Source: Algibacter_G agarivorans
GTDB taxonomy: Bacteria > Bacteroidota > Bacteroidia > Flavobacteriales > Flavobacteriaceae
Assembly: GCF_039543245.1 (NCBI RefSeq)
Contig: NZ_BAABJJ010000044.1
Span: 124,001 to 188,000, forward strand
Reading direction: 5' to 3'
Length of the DNA: 64,000 nucleotides
Shown piece after piece: positions 24,468 through 33,603 of the stretch; the first letter of the stretch is position 1, and each line of letters begins with the position of its first letter. The translations under genes and the position numbers were made by a program. The notes beneath the pieces are model-generated. The model saw only the letters and a program-made list of their open reading frames with translations, had not been told where the DNA came from and made no database searches.

Positions 24468-25886
24468 ATGAATTACAAAGAAGCATTACAACATCCCATT
24501 TTTAAAATCATTTCTAAATCCGCATTAGAATTAGGGCTAGAAAGCTACGTTATTGGTGGTTTTGTTCGTGATTATATTTTAAAACGAGGCAATGCTAAAG
24601 ATATAGACGTCGTTGCTATTGGAGATGGTATAAAATTAGCCAAGCAGGTAGCAAAAAATCTTCCTAACACACCTAAAGTCCAAGTTTTTAAAACGTATGG
24701 AACCGCCATGTTAAGACATGATGATATCGAAATTGAATTTGTTGGTGCGCGTAAAGAATCTTATACTGAAAATAGCAGAAACCCAGCTGTAGAGCATGGC
24801 ACTTTAGAAGATGACCAAAACCGACGGGATTTTACTATAAATGCATTAGCTTTAAATTTAAGCGAGGTTGATTTCGGTAATTTAATAGACCCTTTTGATG
24901 GTGTTAAAGACTTGGAAAACAAAATCATTCGTACGCCTTTAAACCCAGATATCACATATAGTGATGACCCATTGCGTATGATGCGAGCTATAAGATTTGC
25001 AACACAGCTAAACTTTACAATAGAAGAGCAATCATTACAATCTATTACAAATAACAGCCATAGAATTGAAATTATAACTAAAGAGCGCATTGTTACAGAA
25101 CTTAATAAAATTCTTGAAAGCGAAAAACCATCCATTGGATTTTTATTATTAGAAAAAACAGGTTTATTAGAATATATTTTACCAGAGTTAACCGCTTTAA
25201 AAGGTATTGATGAAGTTGAAGGACAACGCCATAAAGACAACTTTTACCATACCTTGGAAGTAGTCGATAACATCTCTAAGAACACAGATGATATTTGGTT
25301 ACGCTGGGCGGCTTTACTGCATGACATTGGCAAAGCACCAACAAAAAAGTTTAGTAAAAAAGTAGGCTGGACCTTCCATGGGCATGAGTTTGAAGGCTCT
25401 AAAATGGTATACCATTTATTTAAAAGGTTAAAAATGCCATTAAATGACAAAATGAAATTCGTGCAAAAAATGGTATTTATGAGTTCTCGTCCTATTGTTT
25501 TAGCAGAAGACGTTACAGATTCCGCAGTACGTCGTTTAGTTTTTGATGCTGGTGATTATGTAGATGATTTAATGACGCTCTGTGAAGCAGATATCACTAC
25601 AAAAAACCCTAAAAAATTCAACAAATACCATAACAATTTTAAAATAGTTCGTGATAAGATTATTGAAGTTGAAGCACGTGATCATGTTCGGAATTTTCAA
25701 CCACCCATTTCTGGGGAAGAGATCATTGCGACGTTCAATTTAAAACCATCACGTGAAATTGGTATCATTAAAGAAGCTATAAAAGAAGCTATTCTAGAAG
25801 GCGATATTCCAAATGAGTATGAAGCAGCATATAAATTGATGTTAGAAAAAGGAAAAAAATTGGGATTGGAACGTGTTAGGAGTTAG
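24468..25886 (+). CDS. cca: CCA tRNA nucleotidyltransferase with HD domain
   Basis: 472 residues from ATG 24468; a GTG five codons earlier lies inside a repeat and is not preferred. The nucleotidyltransferase head has GGFVRD at 30-35, DID at 45-47 and RRDFTINALAL; a bacterial class II neck and body follow, and an HD phosphohydrolase domain has HTLEVVDNI and LLHDIGKAPTKK. It adds or repairs the CCA end of tRNAs. The last four codons and the stop are formed by the first two copies of a heptamer repeat that continues downstream. Confidence 0.94.
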   Translation: MNYKEALQHPIFKIISKSALELGLESYVIGGFVRDYILKRGNAKDIDVVAIGDGIKLAKQVAKNLPNTPKVQVFKTYGTAMLRHDDIEIEFVGARKESYTENSRNPAVEHGTLEDDQNRRDFTINALALNLSEVDFGNLIDPFDGVKDLENKIIRTPLNPDITYSDDPLRMMRAIRFATQLNFTIEEQSLQSITNNSHRIEIITKERIVTELNKILESEKPSIGFLLLEKTGLLEYILPELTALKGIDEVEGQRHKDNFYHTLEVVDNISKNTDDIWLRWAALLHDIGKAPTKKFSKKVGWTFHGHEFEGSKMVYHLFKRLKMPLNDKMKFVQKMVFMSSRPIVLAEDVTDSAVRRLVFDAGDYVDDLMTLCEADITTKNPKKFNKYHNNFKIVRDKIIEVEARDHVRNFQPPISGEEIIATFNLKPSREIGIIKEAIKEAILEGDIPNEYEAAYKLMLEKGKKLGLERVRS

Positions 25887-25944
25887 GAGTTAGGAGTTAG
25901 GAGTTAGGAGTTAGGAGTTAGGAGTTAGGAGTTAGGAGTTAGGA
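25875..25944 (+). repeat. Heptamer tandem repeat (GTTAGGA)x10
   Basis: Ten perfect copies of GTTAGGA run from the last codons of cca into the gap. The stop TAG lies in the second copy, so changes in later copies do not alter the protein. Perfect identity indicates a recent expansion or active slippage. Confidence 0.9.
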
Positions 25945-26018
25945 AAGTTAAAAACATCTATTAAATCGGTGTCTAAAAAACCCTGATTTTAAATAAAAGT
26001 CAAAAATAAAATTCGTGT

Positions 26019-26076
26019 TCCCGATAGCTATCGGGACGGGGCAAATAAAATAGATTCCCACCTTCACGGGAATGAC
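26019..26076. repeat. Two short palindromic intergenic elements
   Basis: An 18-base perfect palindrome (core CCCGATAGCTATCGGG) is at 26019-26036. A second hairpin at 26055-26076 reads TTCCCACCTTCACGGGAA with ATGAC following, and has a relative at 28761-28782. Both look like dispersed intergenic repeats. The first possible ATG of the heme A synthase gene (26072) lies within the second element. Confidence 0.65.
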
Positions 26077-26080
26077 AAAT

Positions 26081-27094
26081 ATGAAAAAGGATAATAAAAA
26101 AGTTATTTATTGGCTACTAACAGGATGCTTCCTCATTTTTATAATGGTTATTATTGGTGGTATTACAAGGTTAACAGATTCTGGTTTGTCTATTTCAAAC
26201 TATAAACTAATCACTGGAACTATTCCTCCTATTGGCGACCAAGAATGGCAGGAAGCTTTCGATTTATACAAACAACACCCCGAATTTCAAGCCTATAACA
26301 ATCATTTCAATATTGAAGATTTTAAAAGTATTTATTTCTGGGAGTGGCTTCACCGTGTTATTGGGCGTTCCATTGGCTTAGTATTTATCATTCCTTTTAT
26401 TTACTTTCTGATTAGAAAACAACTCACAAAAAAAACCATCAAAAAATGTATCCTGCTATTAGTACTTGGAGGCTTCCAAGGGTTTTTAGGCTGGTATATG
26501 GTAAAAAGTGGTTTGATAGATGTGCCAGATGTGAGCCATTATCGGTTAGCCGCGCATTTAACAACGGCTTTCATCACCTTTGCAGCAACACTTTGGGTGG
26601 CTTTAGATTTACGATATCCTAATAAAAAGTCAATTCAAATTAAATTTAGAAATCTTATTATTTGGAGTTATTTAATCTTAATTATTCAAATAATCTACGG
26701 TGCTTTTATTGCGGGGTTAAAAGCAGGTTTGGTTCATAACCACTGGCCCTTAATGAACGAAAGCAAATTTATGCACCATACTGTTTATGTGCTAGAACCA
26801 TTTTACAAAAACCTTATCGAAAACCCTAGTGGCATCCAGTTTATCCATAGAACACTAGCCTATATAGTTGTTGTTTTCATTCTCATAATTTGGTTTAAAG
26901 CACGTAAAATGTCGCTTACAGCCCTACAATCAAAAAGTATTAATGCTTTATTGATTTTGGTTGGTCTTCAGTTTGTTTTAGGTGTATTTACAATAATATA
27001 CGCAGTTCCTTTGTGGTTGGGTGTTGCGCATCAAATAGCTGCTTTTTTCTTATTAAGCGCTATGACATTTACATTACATCGATTTTCTAAATAA
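26081..27094 (+). CDS. ctaA: Heme A synthase (COX15/CtaA family)
   Basis: 337 residues from ATG 26081; ATG 26072 is rejected because it is part of a dispersed repeat. About eight transmembrane spans. Key motifs are GGITRLTDSGLSI, FWEWLHRVIGR (His of the first haem site), HYRLAAHLTTAF, then LVHNHWPLMN, FIHRTLAYIVV and GVAHQIAAFF. It converts haem O to haem A for cytochrome oxidase. The long insert GTIPPIGDQEWQEAFDLYKQ is typical of the COX15 group rather than Bacillus CtaA. No cytochrome oxidase genes are near. Confidence 0.92.
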   Translation: MKKDNKKVIYWLLTGCFLIFIMVIIGGITRLTDSGLSISNYKLITGTIPPIGDQEWQEAFDLYKQHPEFQAYNNHFNIEDFKSIYFWEWLHRVIGRSIGLVFIIPFIYFLIRKQLTKKTIKKCILLLVLGGFQGFLGWYMVKSGLIDVPDVSHYRLAAHLTTAFITFAATLWVALDLRYPNKKSIQIKFRNLIIWSYLILIIQIIYGAFIAGLKAGLVHNHWPLMNESKFMHHTVYVLEPFYKNLIENPSGIQFIHRTLAYIVVVFILIIWFKARKMSLTALQSKSINALLILVGLQFVLGVFTIIYAVPLWLGVAHQIAAFFLLSAMTFTLHRFSK

Positions 27095-27107
27095 TTCAAA
27101 AAAAGTC

Positions 27108-27115
27108 TACCTTTG
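27108..27115 (+). promoter_or_regulatory. -7 promoter element of the pRiA4b ORF-3-like gene
   Basis: TACCTTTG matches TAnnTTTG perfectly and lies 18 bases before ATG 27134. It is downstream of the ctaA stop, so the next gene can be expressed alone. Confidence 0.6.
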
Positions 27116-27133
27116 TAGCATAATATATTACTG

Positions 27134-27646
27134 ATGATTTACAGATTTAGAGTTATACTTGATAATGATACCGAAGATGATGTTTTTCGTGATTTAGAAA
27201 TCCGAGAAACAGACACACTTGAAGATTTGCATAATATCATCACGCAATCCTTTGGGTTTGATGGCACCGAAATGGCTTCGTTTTATTTAAGTGATGATCA
27301 ATGGAATCAAGGTGAAGAAATTTCATTGTTCGATATAAGTGACGGATCACCGGCGCGCTTAATGAACGAAACTGCTATAAATGATGTGGCTCATGAAATG
27401 AAGCCAAAACTCATTTATGTTTATGACTTTTTAAGCATGTGGACCTTTTATGTTGAATTGGCTGAAATTGTTGATGAAGCCGAAGGTCATGACTACCCCA
27501 ACCTCATGTTCGTGCAAGGCCAAGTACCTGACACGGCTCCAGAAAAACTATTTGAAGCTGATACCGATGACCTTTTTGATGAGTTTGAAGATAGCATTGA
27601 CGTAGATGATTACGACAATTTAGATTTTGACGAAAACTGGAATTAA
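27134..27646 (+). CDS. Plasmid pRiA4b ORF-3 / IS1096 TnpR-like protein
   Basis: 170 residues. The N-terminal two thirds (MIYRFRVILDNDTEDDVFRDLEI, DLHNIITQSFGFDGTEMASF, LIYVYDFLSMWTFYVEL) match the family named after pRiA4b ORF-3 and the passenger protein of IS1096. The C-terminal 30 residues are strongly acidic. The function of this family is not established. There is no transposase or other element sign beside it, so here it looks like a resident gene. It converges with the kinase-like gene, six bases away. Confidence 0.8.
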   Translation: MIYRFRVILDNDTEDDVFRDLEIRETDTLEDLHNIITQSFGFDGTEMASFYLSDDQWNQGEEISLFDISDGSPARLMNETAINDVAHEMKPKLIYVYDFLSMWTFYVELAEIVDEAEGHDYPNLMFVQGQVPDTAPEKLFEADTDDLFDEFEDSIDVDDYDNLDFDENWN

Positions 27647-27652
27647 TATATT

Positions 27653-28717
27653 CTAACGATTTAAGTTCAATAAATTTACATTCTCATAGTTACGTGTTAT
27701 GAATTCTAAAGAATATTTTAGGATATCCCCCATGTTTTTACTGCGCTTAAAATTCACATCATGTGTATAATCAAAAATGGTCATTTTTAATAAATCTATA
27801 TGTTCTTTTTTAGAAATGTTATCTTGCTCCATACTATCCATTAGTCTACCAACTCTTTTCTGAAAACTTTTTAATCGTTTTACTAAAACAGACCGCTCTT
27901 CCGTTTTGTATTGATCTATAGATAATTTCTGAATATTGTTTGACACGAGCTTTACCATTTCAAAGTTTTCTTTAAAAAACTGAGGCCTGTAAATGTTAAA
28001 CTTCCCTTCATAAGACTGCTGATCAAAATCAATAGCTCTGATTTTATAAACTACCTTATCAAAATCATGAGTTGGAACAATAACATAATTATAAGAGCGC
28101 ATATCACCCAAAAGCCTAATCATACAACGCTCATTGAACTTAACAAACTCTTTAGCTATTTGAGATTTTTCAGTCTTACTACATCCCGGAAGCATATTTT
28201 TTATAAATTCATCTCCTGGTATACCTGCTATATGCTCTTCAATTAAGGTGTTTTCATGTACCAAAAAATTCAAATTATATGGAGATAACATATGTTCAAG
28301 TTCTAAACCATAAACCCGGGAAGCATCTGCAACTTTTACATAGAAATACGTAGTATTATCATTTAAAATATTTCTAATTTTAATCCTAAAAGGCTTTGAA
28401 TTTCCAAAAGTGCAATAATCAATAGCATCAACATTTAAAAACGGTAGTATATTCTCATTTCCATCAGAGTGAAAAATAGTATATACCTTCTTTAAAGATA
28501 AATCAATCTCTTCCCTTTCATATTCATTATAATAAACCCGAATCCAAAGTGTATCGTTATCGTCTTTATCATAAACAACAATAGACCCCTGAAAACGCAA
28601 TAAGTCTTCATAGAAAATAGGAATCTGTACAATTCTATTATACCTTGATAGATAGTTACTTAATTTTGGTGTTATTGGAAACGAAGGTTTTCGTTTAGAT
28701 ATTTTTAAATCTTGCAT
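27653..28717 (-). CDS. Uncharacterised protein with kinase-like active-site motifs
   Basis: 354 residues from ATG 28715-28717; a TTG six codons upstream is an alternative. No annotated family is recognised. The order of motifs resembles a degenerate protein-kinase or phosphotransferase fold: YVKVAD (Lys128), EEHIAGIP at 160-167 as a hinge-like segment, RLLGDMRSYNYVI at 201-213 (catalytic-loop-like Asp205 and Asn210) and RAIDFDQ at 227-233 (Asp-Phe-Asp in the place of Asp-Phe-Gly). A basic helical C-terminus follows. Cytoplasmic, no signal. Kinase activity is an inference from these motifs only. Confidence 0.6.
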   Translation of the reverse strand: MQDLKISKRKPSFPITPKLSNYLSRYNRIVQIPIFYEDLLRFQGSIVVYDKDDNDTLWIRVYYNEYEREEIDLSLKKVYTIFHSDGNENILPFLNVDAIDYCTFGNSKPFRIKIRNILNDNTTYFYVKVADASRVYGLELEHMLSPYNLNFLVHENTLIEEHIAGIPGDEFIKNMLPGCSKTEKSQIAKEFVKFNERCMIRLLGDMRSYNYVIVPTHDFDKVVYKIRAIDFDQQSYEGKFNIYRPQFFKENFEMVKLVSNNIQKLSIDQYKTEERSVLVKRLKSFQKRVGRLMDSMEQDNISKKEHIDLLKMTIFDYTHDVNFKRSKNMGDILKYSLEFITRNYENVNLLNLNR

Positions 28718-28760
28718 AGGTGTAAAGTTAATCAAAGTAAAGAAAATTTCTTCGATTTAA

Positions 28761-28782
28761 TTCCCGCTTTCGCGAGAAAGAC
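28761..28782. repeat. Dispersed hairpin repeat copy
   Basis: TTCCCGCTTTCGCGAGAA followed by AGAC resembles the element at 26055-26076 and forms a small hairpin (CGCTTTCGCG core). It lies in the gap between the kinase-like and ABC genes; the remaining gap sequence shows nothing else clear. Confidence 0.55.
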
Positions 28783-28934
28783 AATTTCAACGGAAACCTC
28801 AACATTACTATTGAGGATTTTTTTTCATTTTAATGCTTTTATTGAAAAGGTTGTAACAAAAATTAAAGACAATCGTCATACTTTAATAACTAACCCTGTT
28901 AATATCTATAATTAGCATTTAAAACCAATACCGT

Positions 28935-29837
28935 TTGGAACCTATACTTACAATTAATAACCTTACTAAAAAATTTGGGTACTTAACCGCTGTAAAAGAC
29001 TTATCGTTTACTATAAACAAAGGTAATGTTTATGGTATTTTAGGGCCAAACGGAAGTGGGAAATCTACAACTCTTGGCATTGTTTTAAATGTTGTAAATA
29101 AAACTGAAGGTAATTTTCATTGGTTTGATGGCAACACCTCAACCCATGATGCCTTAAAAAAAGTAGGCGCTATTATTGAGCGTCCTAATTTTTACCCTTA
29201 TATGACGGCTACACAAAACCTAAAATTGGTTTGTAAAATTAAAGGTGTAGATTATAGTAAAATAGATGAAAAGCTTGAAATCGTTGGTTTACATGAACGG
29301 AAAGATAGTAAATTCAGAACCTATTCTTTAGGGATGAAACAGCGCTTAGCCATTGCCTCTGCCCTATTAAACGACCCGGAAATATTAATTCTTGATGAAC
29401 CCACAAACGGCTTAGACCCACAAGGTATCCATCAAATTAGAGAGATTATTAAGCAAATAGCTGCTAAAGGCACAACTATTTTATTAGCATCACATTTGCT
29501 AGATGAAGTTGAAAAAGTTTGCTCGCATGTGGTAGTACTTCGTAAAGGTGTGAAACTATATTCTGGTAGAGTTGATGAAATGATTTCTAGCCATGGGTTT
29601 TTCGAATTAAAATCGGATAATGAATCTGAATTGATCCAATTACTGGAAAATCATAAATCCTTCGGGAAAATCAACGTTAAAGATAATTTGGTAACCGCGT
29701 TTTTAAATGAGCCTATGAAATCTAGTAATCTTAATAAATTCTTATTCGAAAAAGGTATTATCCTGACCCATTTGGTACAACGTAAAGAAAGTTTAGAAGA
29801 ACAGTTTTTACAACTAACCAATAACAATCAAAACTAG
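28935..29837 (+). CDS. ABC transporter ATP-binding protein (BcrA-like)
   Basis: 300 residues. It begins at TTG 28935 (no ATG nearby suits), giving the usual MEPILTINNLTKKFG opening. Walker A GPNGSGKST at 37-45, signature SLGMKQR at 131-137, Walker B LILDEP at 151-156, and the H-loop in LLASHLLDE. The C-terminal extension of about 80 residues is typical of the bacitracin/lantibiotic type of exporter. It pairs with the permease gene four bases downstream. Substrate unknown. The sequence opening differs from that of GldA, so it is probably not the gliding transporter. Confidence 0.9.
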   Translation: MEPILTINNLTKKFGYLTAVKDLSFTINKGNVYGILGPNGSGKSTTLGIVLNVVNKTEGNFHWFDGNTSTHDALKKVGAIIERPNFYPYMTATQNLKLVCKIKGVDYSKIDEKLEIVGLHERKDSKFRTYSLGMKQRLAIASALLNDPEILILDEPTNGLDPQGIHQIREIIKQIAAKGTTILLASHLLDEVEKVCSHVVVLRKGVKLYSGRVDEMISSHGFFELKSDNESELIQLLENHKSFGKINVKDNLVTAFLNEPMKSSNLNKFLFEKGIILTHLVQRKESLEEQFLQLTNNNQN

Positions 29838-29841
29838 CCAC

Positions 29842-30666
29842 ATGTTACGACTTTTAAATTTAGAATTACAAAAATTATTACTAAACAGAACTAGTAAAAT
29901 ACTCATTTTTGTATCGTTTATTTTACCTTTTTTCGTAATCCTCCTATCGTCTTTAAAAATTAATGTTTTTGGTTTTTTTACTTTAGAATTAGGCGAGCTA
30001 GGCATTTTTAACTTTCCTATAATATGGCATTTAACCACCTTTTTTGCATCACAATTCAAATTCTTTTTTGCTATAGTTGTGGTGAGTATGATTGGTAATG
30101 AATACAGCAACAAAACCATTAAACAAAACCTTATTGATGGGTTAAGCAAAAAAGAGTTTATTTTATCAAAGTTTTATACTATTATATTCTTTTCACTAGT
30201 ATCAACTATACTGATTAGCTTGATTTCTTTTTGTATAGGCTTATATTATTCTAGCTACACTGAGGCATCCATAATTTTTAGAGAAACCGAGTTTTTAATG
30301 GCTTACTTCATTAAATTAATCGCCTTTTTTAGTTTGTGTTTGTTTTTTGGAATGTTAGTTAAGCGTTCCGCATTTGCCTTGGCATTCTTATTTATTCTTT
30401 ACATATTAGAATGGATTATTTTTGGTTTACTGGCATGGAAATTAGATACTGGTTTAGCTGAAAAAATTCAAAATTTCTTTCCACTCAAATCTATGTATAA
30501 ATTAATAGACCAACCATTTCAGCGTATAGCCATGACCAAGTTCCCTGATAAAGCGGATTTAATATACGACTACGGCGTACATTGGCATGAATTTGTTATA
30601 GTAATTGGCTGGACTGCCCTATTTATCTTTTTATCGTATAGATTATTAAAAAAGCGAGATTTGTGA
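29842..30666 (+). CDS. ABC-2 type transporter permease
   Basis: 274 residues with about six transmembrane segments in the ABC-2 pattern: a first segment after LELQKLLLNRTSKIL, the characteristic GNEYSNKTIKQNLIDGLSKKEF loop, three central segments, and a last segment ending YRLLKKRDL. It is the partner of the ATP-binding protein just upstream and would form an efflux or peptide-immunity transporter in the inner membrane. The stop is followed at once by the promoter of the first T9SS gene. Confidence 0.88.
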   Translation: MLRLLNLELQKLLLNRTSKILIFVSFILPFFVILLSSLKINVFGFFTLELGELGIFNFPIIWHLTTFFASQFKFFFAIVVVSMIGNEYSNKTIKQNLIDGLSKKEFILSKFYTIIFFSLVSTILISLISFCIGLYYSSYTEASIIFRETEFLMAYFIKLIAFFSLCLFFGMLVKRSAFALAFLFILYILEWIIFGLLAWKLDTGLAEKIQNFFPLKSMYKLIDQPFQRIAMTKFPDKADLIYDYGVHWHEFVIVIGWTALFIFLSYRLLKKRDL

Positions 30667-30674
30667 TATCTTTG
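30667..30674 (+). promoter_or_regulatory. -7 promoter element of the first T9SS gene
   Basis: TATCTTTG matches TAnnTTTG perfectly and starts one base after the permease stop codon. It is 20 bases before ATG 30695, so the T9SS gene can be transcribed separately. Confidence 0.55.
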
Positions 30675-30694
30675 TTAGCTTTTGCTAATGAAAA

Positions 30695-33463
30695 ATGAAA
30701 AAGACTTTAATATTCATAATATTCTGTATTATTGGGTTACATACTTTTTCCCAAAATGAAGCCTCAAATTGGTATTTTGGTGAAAATGCCGGTATAAAGT
30801 TTAACGTTTTTACTGGTGGGGTCACGTTTCTTGCCGATGGTAAAATAAATACTCGCGAAGGTTGCGCTTCAATTTCAGATTCAAATGGCCAGTTGCTATT
30901 TTATACAGACGGCACAACGGTTTACAACTCGCTTCATGAAGTTATGCCCAATGGAACTGGTTTGTTAGGTGATGAGTCTAGTACTCAATCAGCAATAGTT
31001 GTCCCTAAGCCAAATGAACCAAATATTTACTACATTTTTACTGTTGGCTCAAACCAAACCAATACTGGTCTTAACTATTCTATTGTCGATGTTTTAGCAA
31101 ACTCAGGAAATGGGGAAGTAAAAAACAAAAACACTAATTTAATTACAAATTGTGCAGAAAAAATATCTGCAGTAGTTAAAGATTGTGATACAAAGTCCAT
31201 ATGGGTCATCACCCTCTCAACTGCATCAGGTATTATAAACCGTAGCTCTTTATTAAATACATTTTACGCTTATGAAATTAATGGGACAGGTGTTAATTCC
31301 GTTCCTGTAAAAAGTACATTGCCTATCGATATTTTTGATTCTCGTGGATATTTAAAACTATCACCTAGTGGTACAAAATTAGCCTGTGCCAATGTTACTT
31401 CTGGGTTGTATTTATTTGATTTTGATTCTGATACTGGCATAGTTAGCAAACCCCAACTTCTCAACATAAACAACATTAATGATAAACCTTATGGAATTGA
31501 ATTTTCACCAAATAGTGAGTTGTTATATGTTACCTCTACAAATGATTTTTTTGATAGAACAGAACCTTCAAACAATAACATTCCTTCAAACCATAATTCA
31601 ATTCTATTACAATATAATTTAAAAGCAACAGATATTGTAAACAGTCAAGTTATCTTAGATAGTAGAGATTTATATCGTAGCGCATTACAACTTGGTCCTA
31701 ATGGAAAAATATATAGGTCCTTAAGCACAACCTATGACATAGGCTTTAATGGGTTAGGTGCTATTAATAACCCAAATTTATTAGGAACTGTTGCTTCTTA
31801 CCAACATAACGCCATAAATTTAGGAACAAACAACTCTACTCAAGGACTCCCGCCCTTTATAGCTTCCTTTTTTAATGAACAAATAGACATCATAAAAAAT
31901 GGGAATTCAACATCCTACTTGCCATTATGCGAAAATGATACTTATACATTAGTTGCAGATATTATTCCTGGTTCAAAATATATTTGGACACGTGATAATA
32001 TCCTGCTACCTGAATCTGACTTTGATCTAGTTGTTACTGAAAGTGGAGCTTATAAAGTTGTAATAGAACCGTTAGGAAACGTTATCACTAATTCATGTGG
32101 GCTTCCTCAAGGTCAAGCAAAAATAGAGTTCTTCGAATATCCACAGGCACTAGATGCTACATTGTTGCAATGCGATTTAGATTTAAGTTCAGTAGGTATA
32201 ACAACTTTCAATTTAACAGAAGCTAATGAAATGACAACCAATCCATCTGATGATATAACGGTAACATTTCACAATACTCCAGATGATGCTATAAGTGGTA
32301 TTAATGCCATTCTAAATCCAGAAACATACGAAAACAAGCAACCAAATGAAGTATTGTATACTCGTGTAACTCATGATCTGAGTGGATGTTTTGAAACCGC
32401 CACCCTCATTTTAGGTGTTAGCAATACTCAAGTACCCACATATACAGCAAAACCTATTTGTGATGAAATAGATTCTCCTGATGGAATCAATTTAATTCAG
32501 CTTGAACCTTATGTAACTGAAATAGCAAACACCTTACTTATTCCTATTAGTGATATTAGAGTTAAATTTTATGCGAATCTTAATGATGCGCTGTTAGAAG
32601 AAAATAAAATTCAAGAATACCGAAATACAACACCATATTCTCAATTTCTATATTATAGAGTGGAAACGATAAGTAATAATGAATGTTATGGTATTAACGA
32701 AATAGAATTAATCATTGATAAATTACCAGAAATCATTGAAAACCAGACTATATATTACTGTTTGAATAAATTTCCCGAAACCATTTCCATTGATGCTGGG
32801 CTTATAAGCGACTCTACTAATAACTATACTTATAATTGGCTACATGGAGAAAGAGATTATGAGATTCAAATAAACCAACCTGGAACGTATACAGTAGCTG
32901 TTACAAATACTAATGGCTGCTCTAAAACAAGAACGGTTATTGTTGAACCCTTAAACACAGCTACGTTTAGCACCCCTCCTTATGATATAAATGATTTTTC
33001 TTCAAACAACTCGATTACCGTTTTTATTAATGAAGACAGTCAAGACGTCTTCCAGTTTGCTTTATTAGATGAAGATAACCTAATATATAGGGATTTTCAA
33101 GACAGTAATGTATTTGAAAATATTTCTGCTGGAATATATACAATTAATGTGAAAGAAATCAAAAACGATTGTGGCATTACTCCATTACCCGTCTCCGTTG
33201 TTGGTTTCCCAAAGTTCTTTACTCCTAATAATGATGGCATACATGACACTTGGCAGATATTAGGTGTTTCTAGCATGTTTCAACCCAATACTAAAATTCA
33301 AATTTTTAATCGTTATGGTAAATTAATAAAGGAGCTAGCCCCTTTAGGTGAAGGATGGAACGGTTTAATGAATGGCAATAAACTGCCTGCTGATGATTAT
33401 TGGTTTTCAATAAGACTACAAGATGGCAGAATTTTTAAAAATCATTTTACTTTAAAATATTAA
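30695..33463 (+). CDS. T9SS type B secreted protein with beta-propeller-like N-terminus
   Basis: 922 residues. A signal peptide (MKKTLIFIIFCIIGLHTFSQ) precedes a propeller-like region at about 22-395 starting NWYFGENAGIKFN, with CASISDSNGQLLFYTDG blades. Immunoglobulin/CHU-like repeats follow at about 405-830, and the type B gliding-motility C-terminal domain occupies about 838-922 (FFTPNNDGIHDTWQI, IFNRYGKLIKEL, GWNGLMNGNKLPADDYWF, ending LKY). It crosses the outer membrane through T9SS and is held at the surface or released. It is the first of four such genes in a row. Confidence 0.9.
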   Translation: MKKTLIFIIFCIIGLHTFSQNEASNWYFGENAGIKFNVFTGGVTFLADGKINTREGCASISDSNGQLLFYTDGTTVYNSLHEVMPNGTGLLGDESSTQSAIVVPKPNEPNIYYIFTVGSNQTNTGLNYSIVDVLANSGNGEVKNKNTNLITNCAEKISAVVKDCDTKSIWVITLSTASGIINRSSLLNTFYAYEINGTGVNSVPVKSTLPIDIFDSRGYLKLSPSGTKLACANVTSGLYLFDFDSDTGIVSKPQLLNINNINDKPYGIEFSPNSELLYVTSTNDFFDRTEPSNNNIPSNHNSILLQYNLKATDIVNSQVILDSRDLYRSALQLGPNGKIYRSLSTTYDIGFNGLGAINNPNLLGTVASYQHNAINLGTNNSTQGLPPFIASFFNEQIDIIKNGNSTSYLPLCENDTYTLVADIIPGSKYIWTRDNILLPESDFDLVVTESGAYKVVIEPLGNVITNSCGLPQGQAKIEFFEYPQALDATLLQCDLDLSSVGITTFNLTEANEMTTNPSDDITVTFHNTPDDAISGINAILNPETYENKQPNEVLYTRVTHDLSGCFETATLILGVSNTQVPTYTAKPICDEIDSPDGINLIQLEPYVTEIANTLLIPISDIRVKFYANLNDALLEENKIQEYRNTTPYSQFLYYRVETISNNECYGINEIELIIDKLPEIIENQTIYYCLNKFPETISIDAGLISDSTNNYTYNWLHGERDYEIQINQPGTYTVAVTNTNGCSKTRTVIVEPLNTATFSTPPYDINDFSSNNSITVFINEDSQDVFQFALLDEDNLIYRDFQDSNVFENISAGIYTINVKEIKNDCGITPLPVSVVGFPKFFTPNNDGIHDTWQILGVSSMFQPNTKIQIFNRYGKLIKELAPLGEGWNGLMNGNKLPADDYWFSIRLQDGRIFKNHFTLKY

Positions 33464-33497
33464 AGCCAAAAAACTAAATAAAATGCATTTAATCTAA

Positions 33498-33505
33498 TAT
33501 TTTTG
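33498..33505 (+). promoter_or_regulatory. -7 promoter element of the first choice-of-anchor-L gene
   Basis: TATTTTTG matches TAnnTTTG; the start would be near 33512, leaving a leader of about 90 bases before ATG 33604. Confidence 0.45.
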
Positions 33506-33603
33506 CATTTCATCTGAAAAACATTTACTTTTCGCCTGAAATTAAACCAAACTATCGGTAAAATTTTTGCCAAAAAGAATCTAAAGAAAAACACCTACGA
33601 ATT

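Noticed and set aside
27134..27646. IS1096-like gene as a sign of an insertion sequence
   Set aside because: No transposase, terminal repeats or target duplication nearby; the family also occurs as ordinary chromosomal genes.
28935..30666. ABC pair as gldA-gldF of the gliding machinery
   Set aside because: Placement next to T9SS genes suggested it, but the ATP-binding protein has a BcrA-type C-terminal extension and its opening does not match GldA as I know it.
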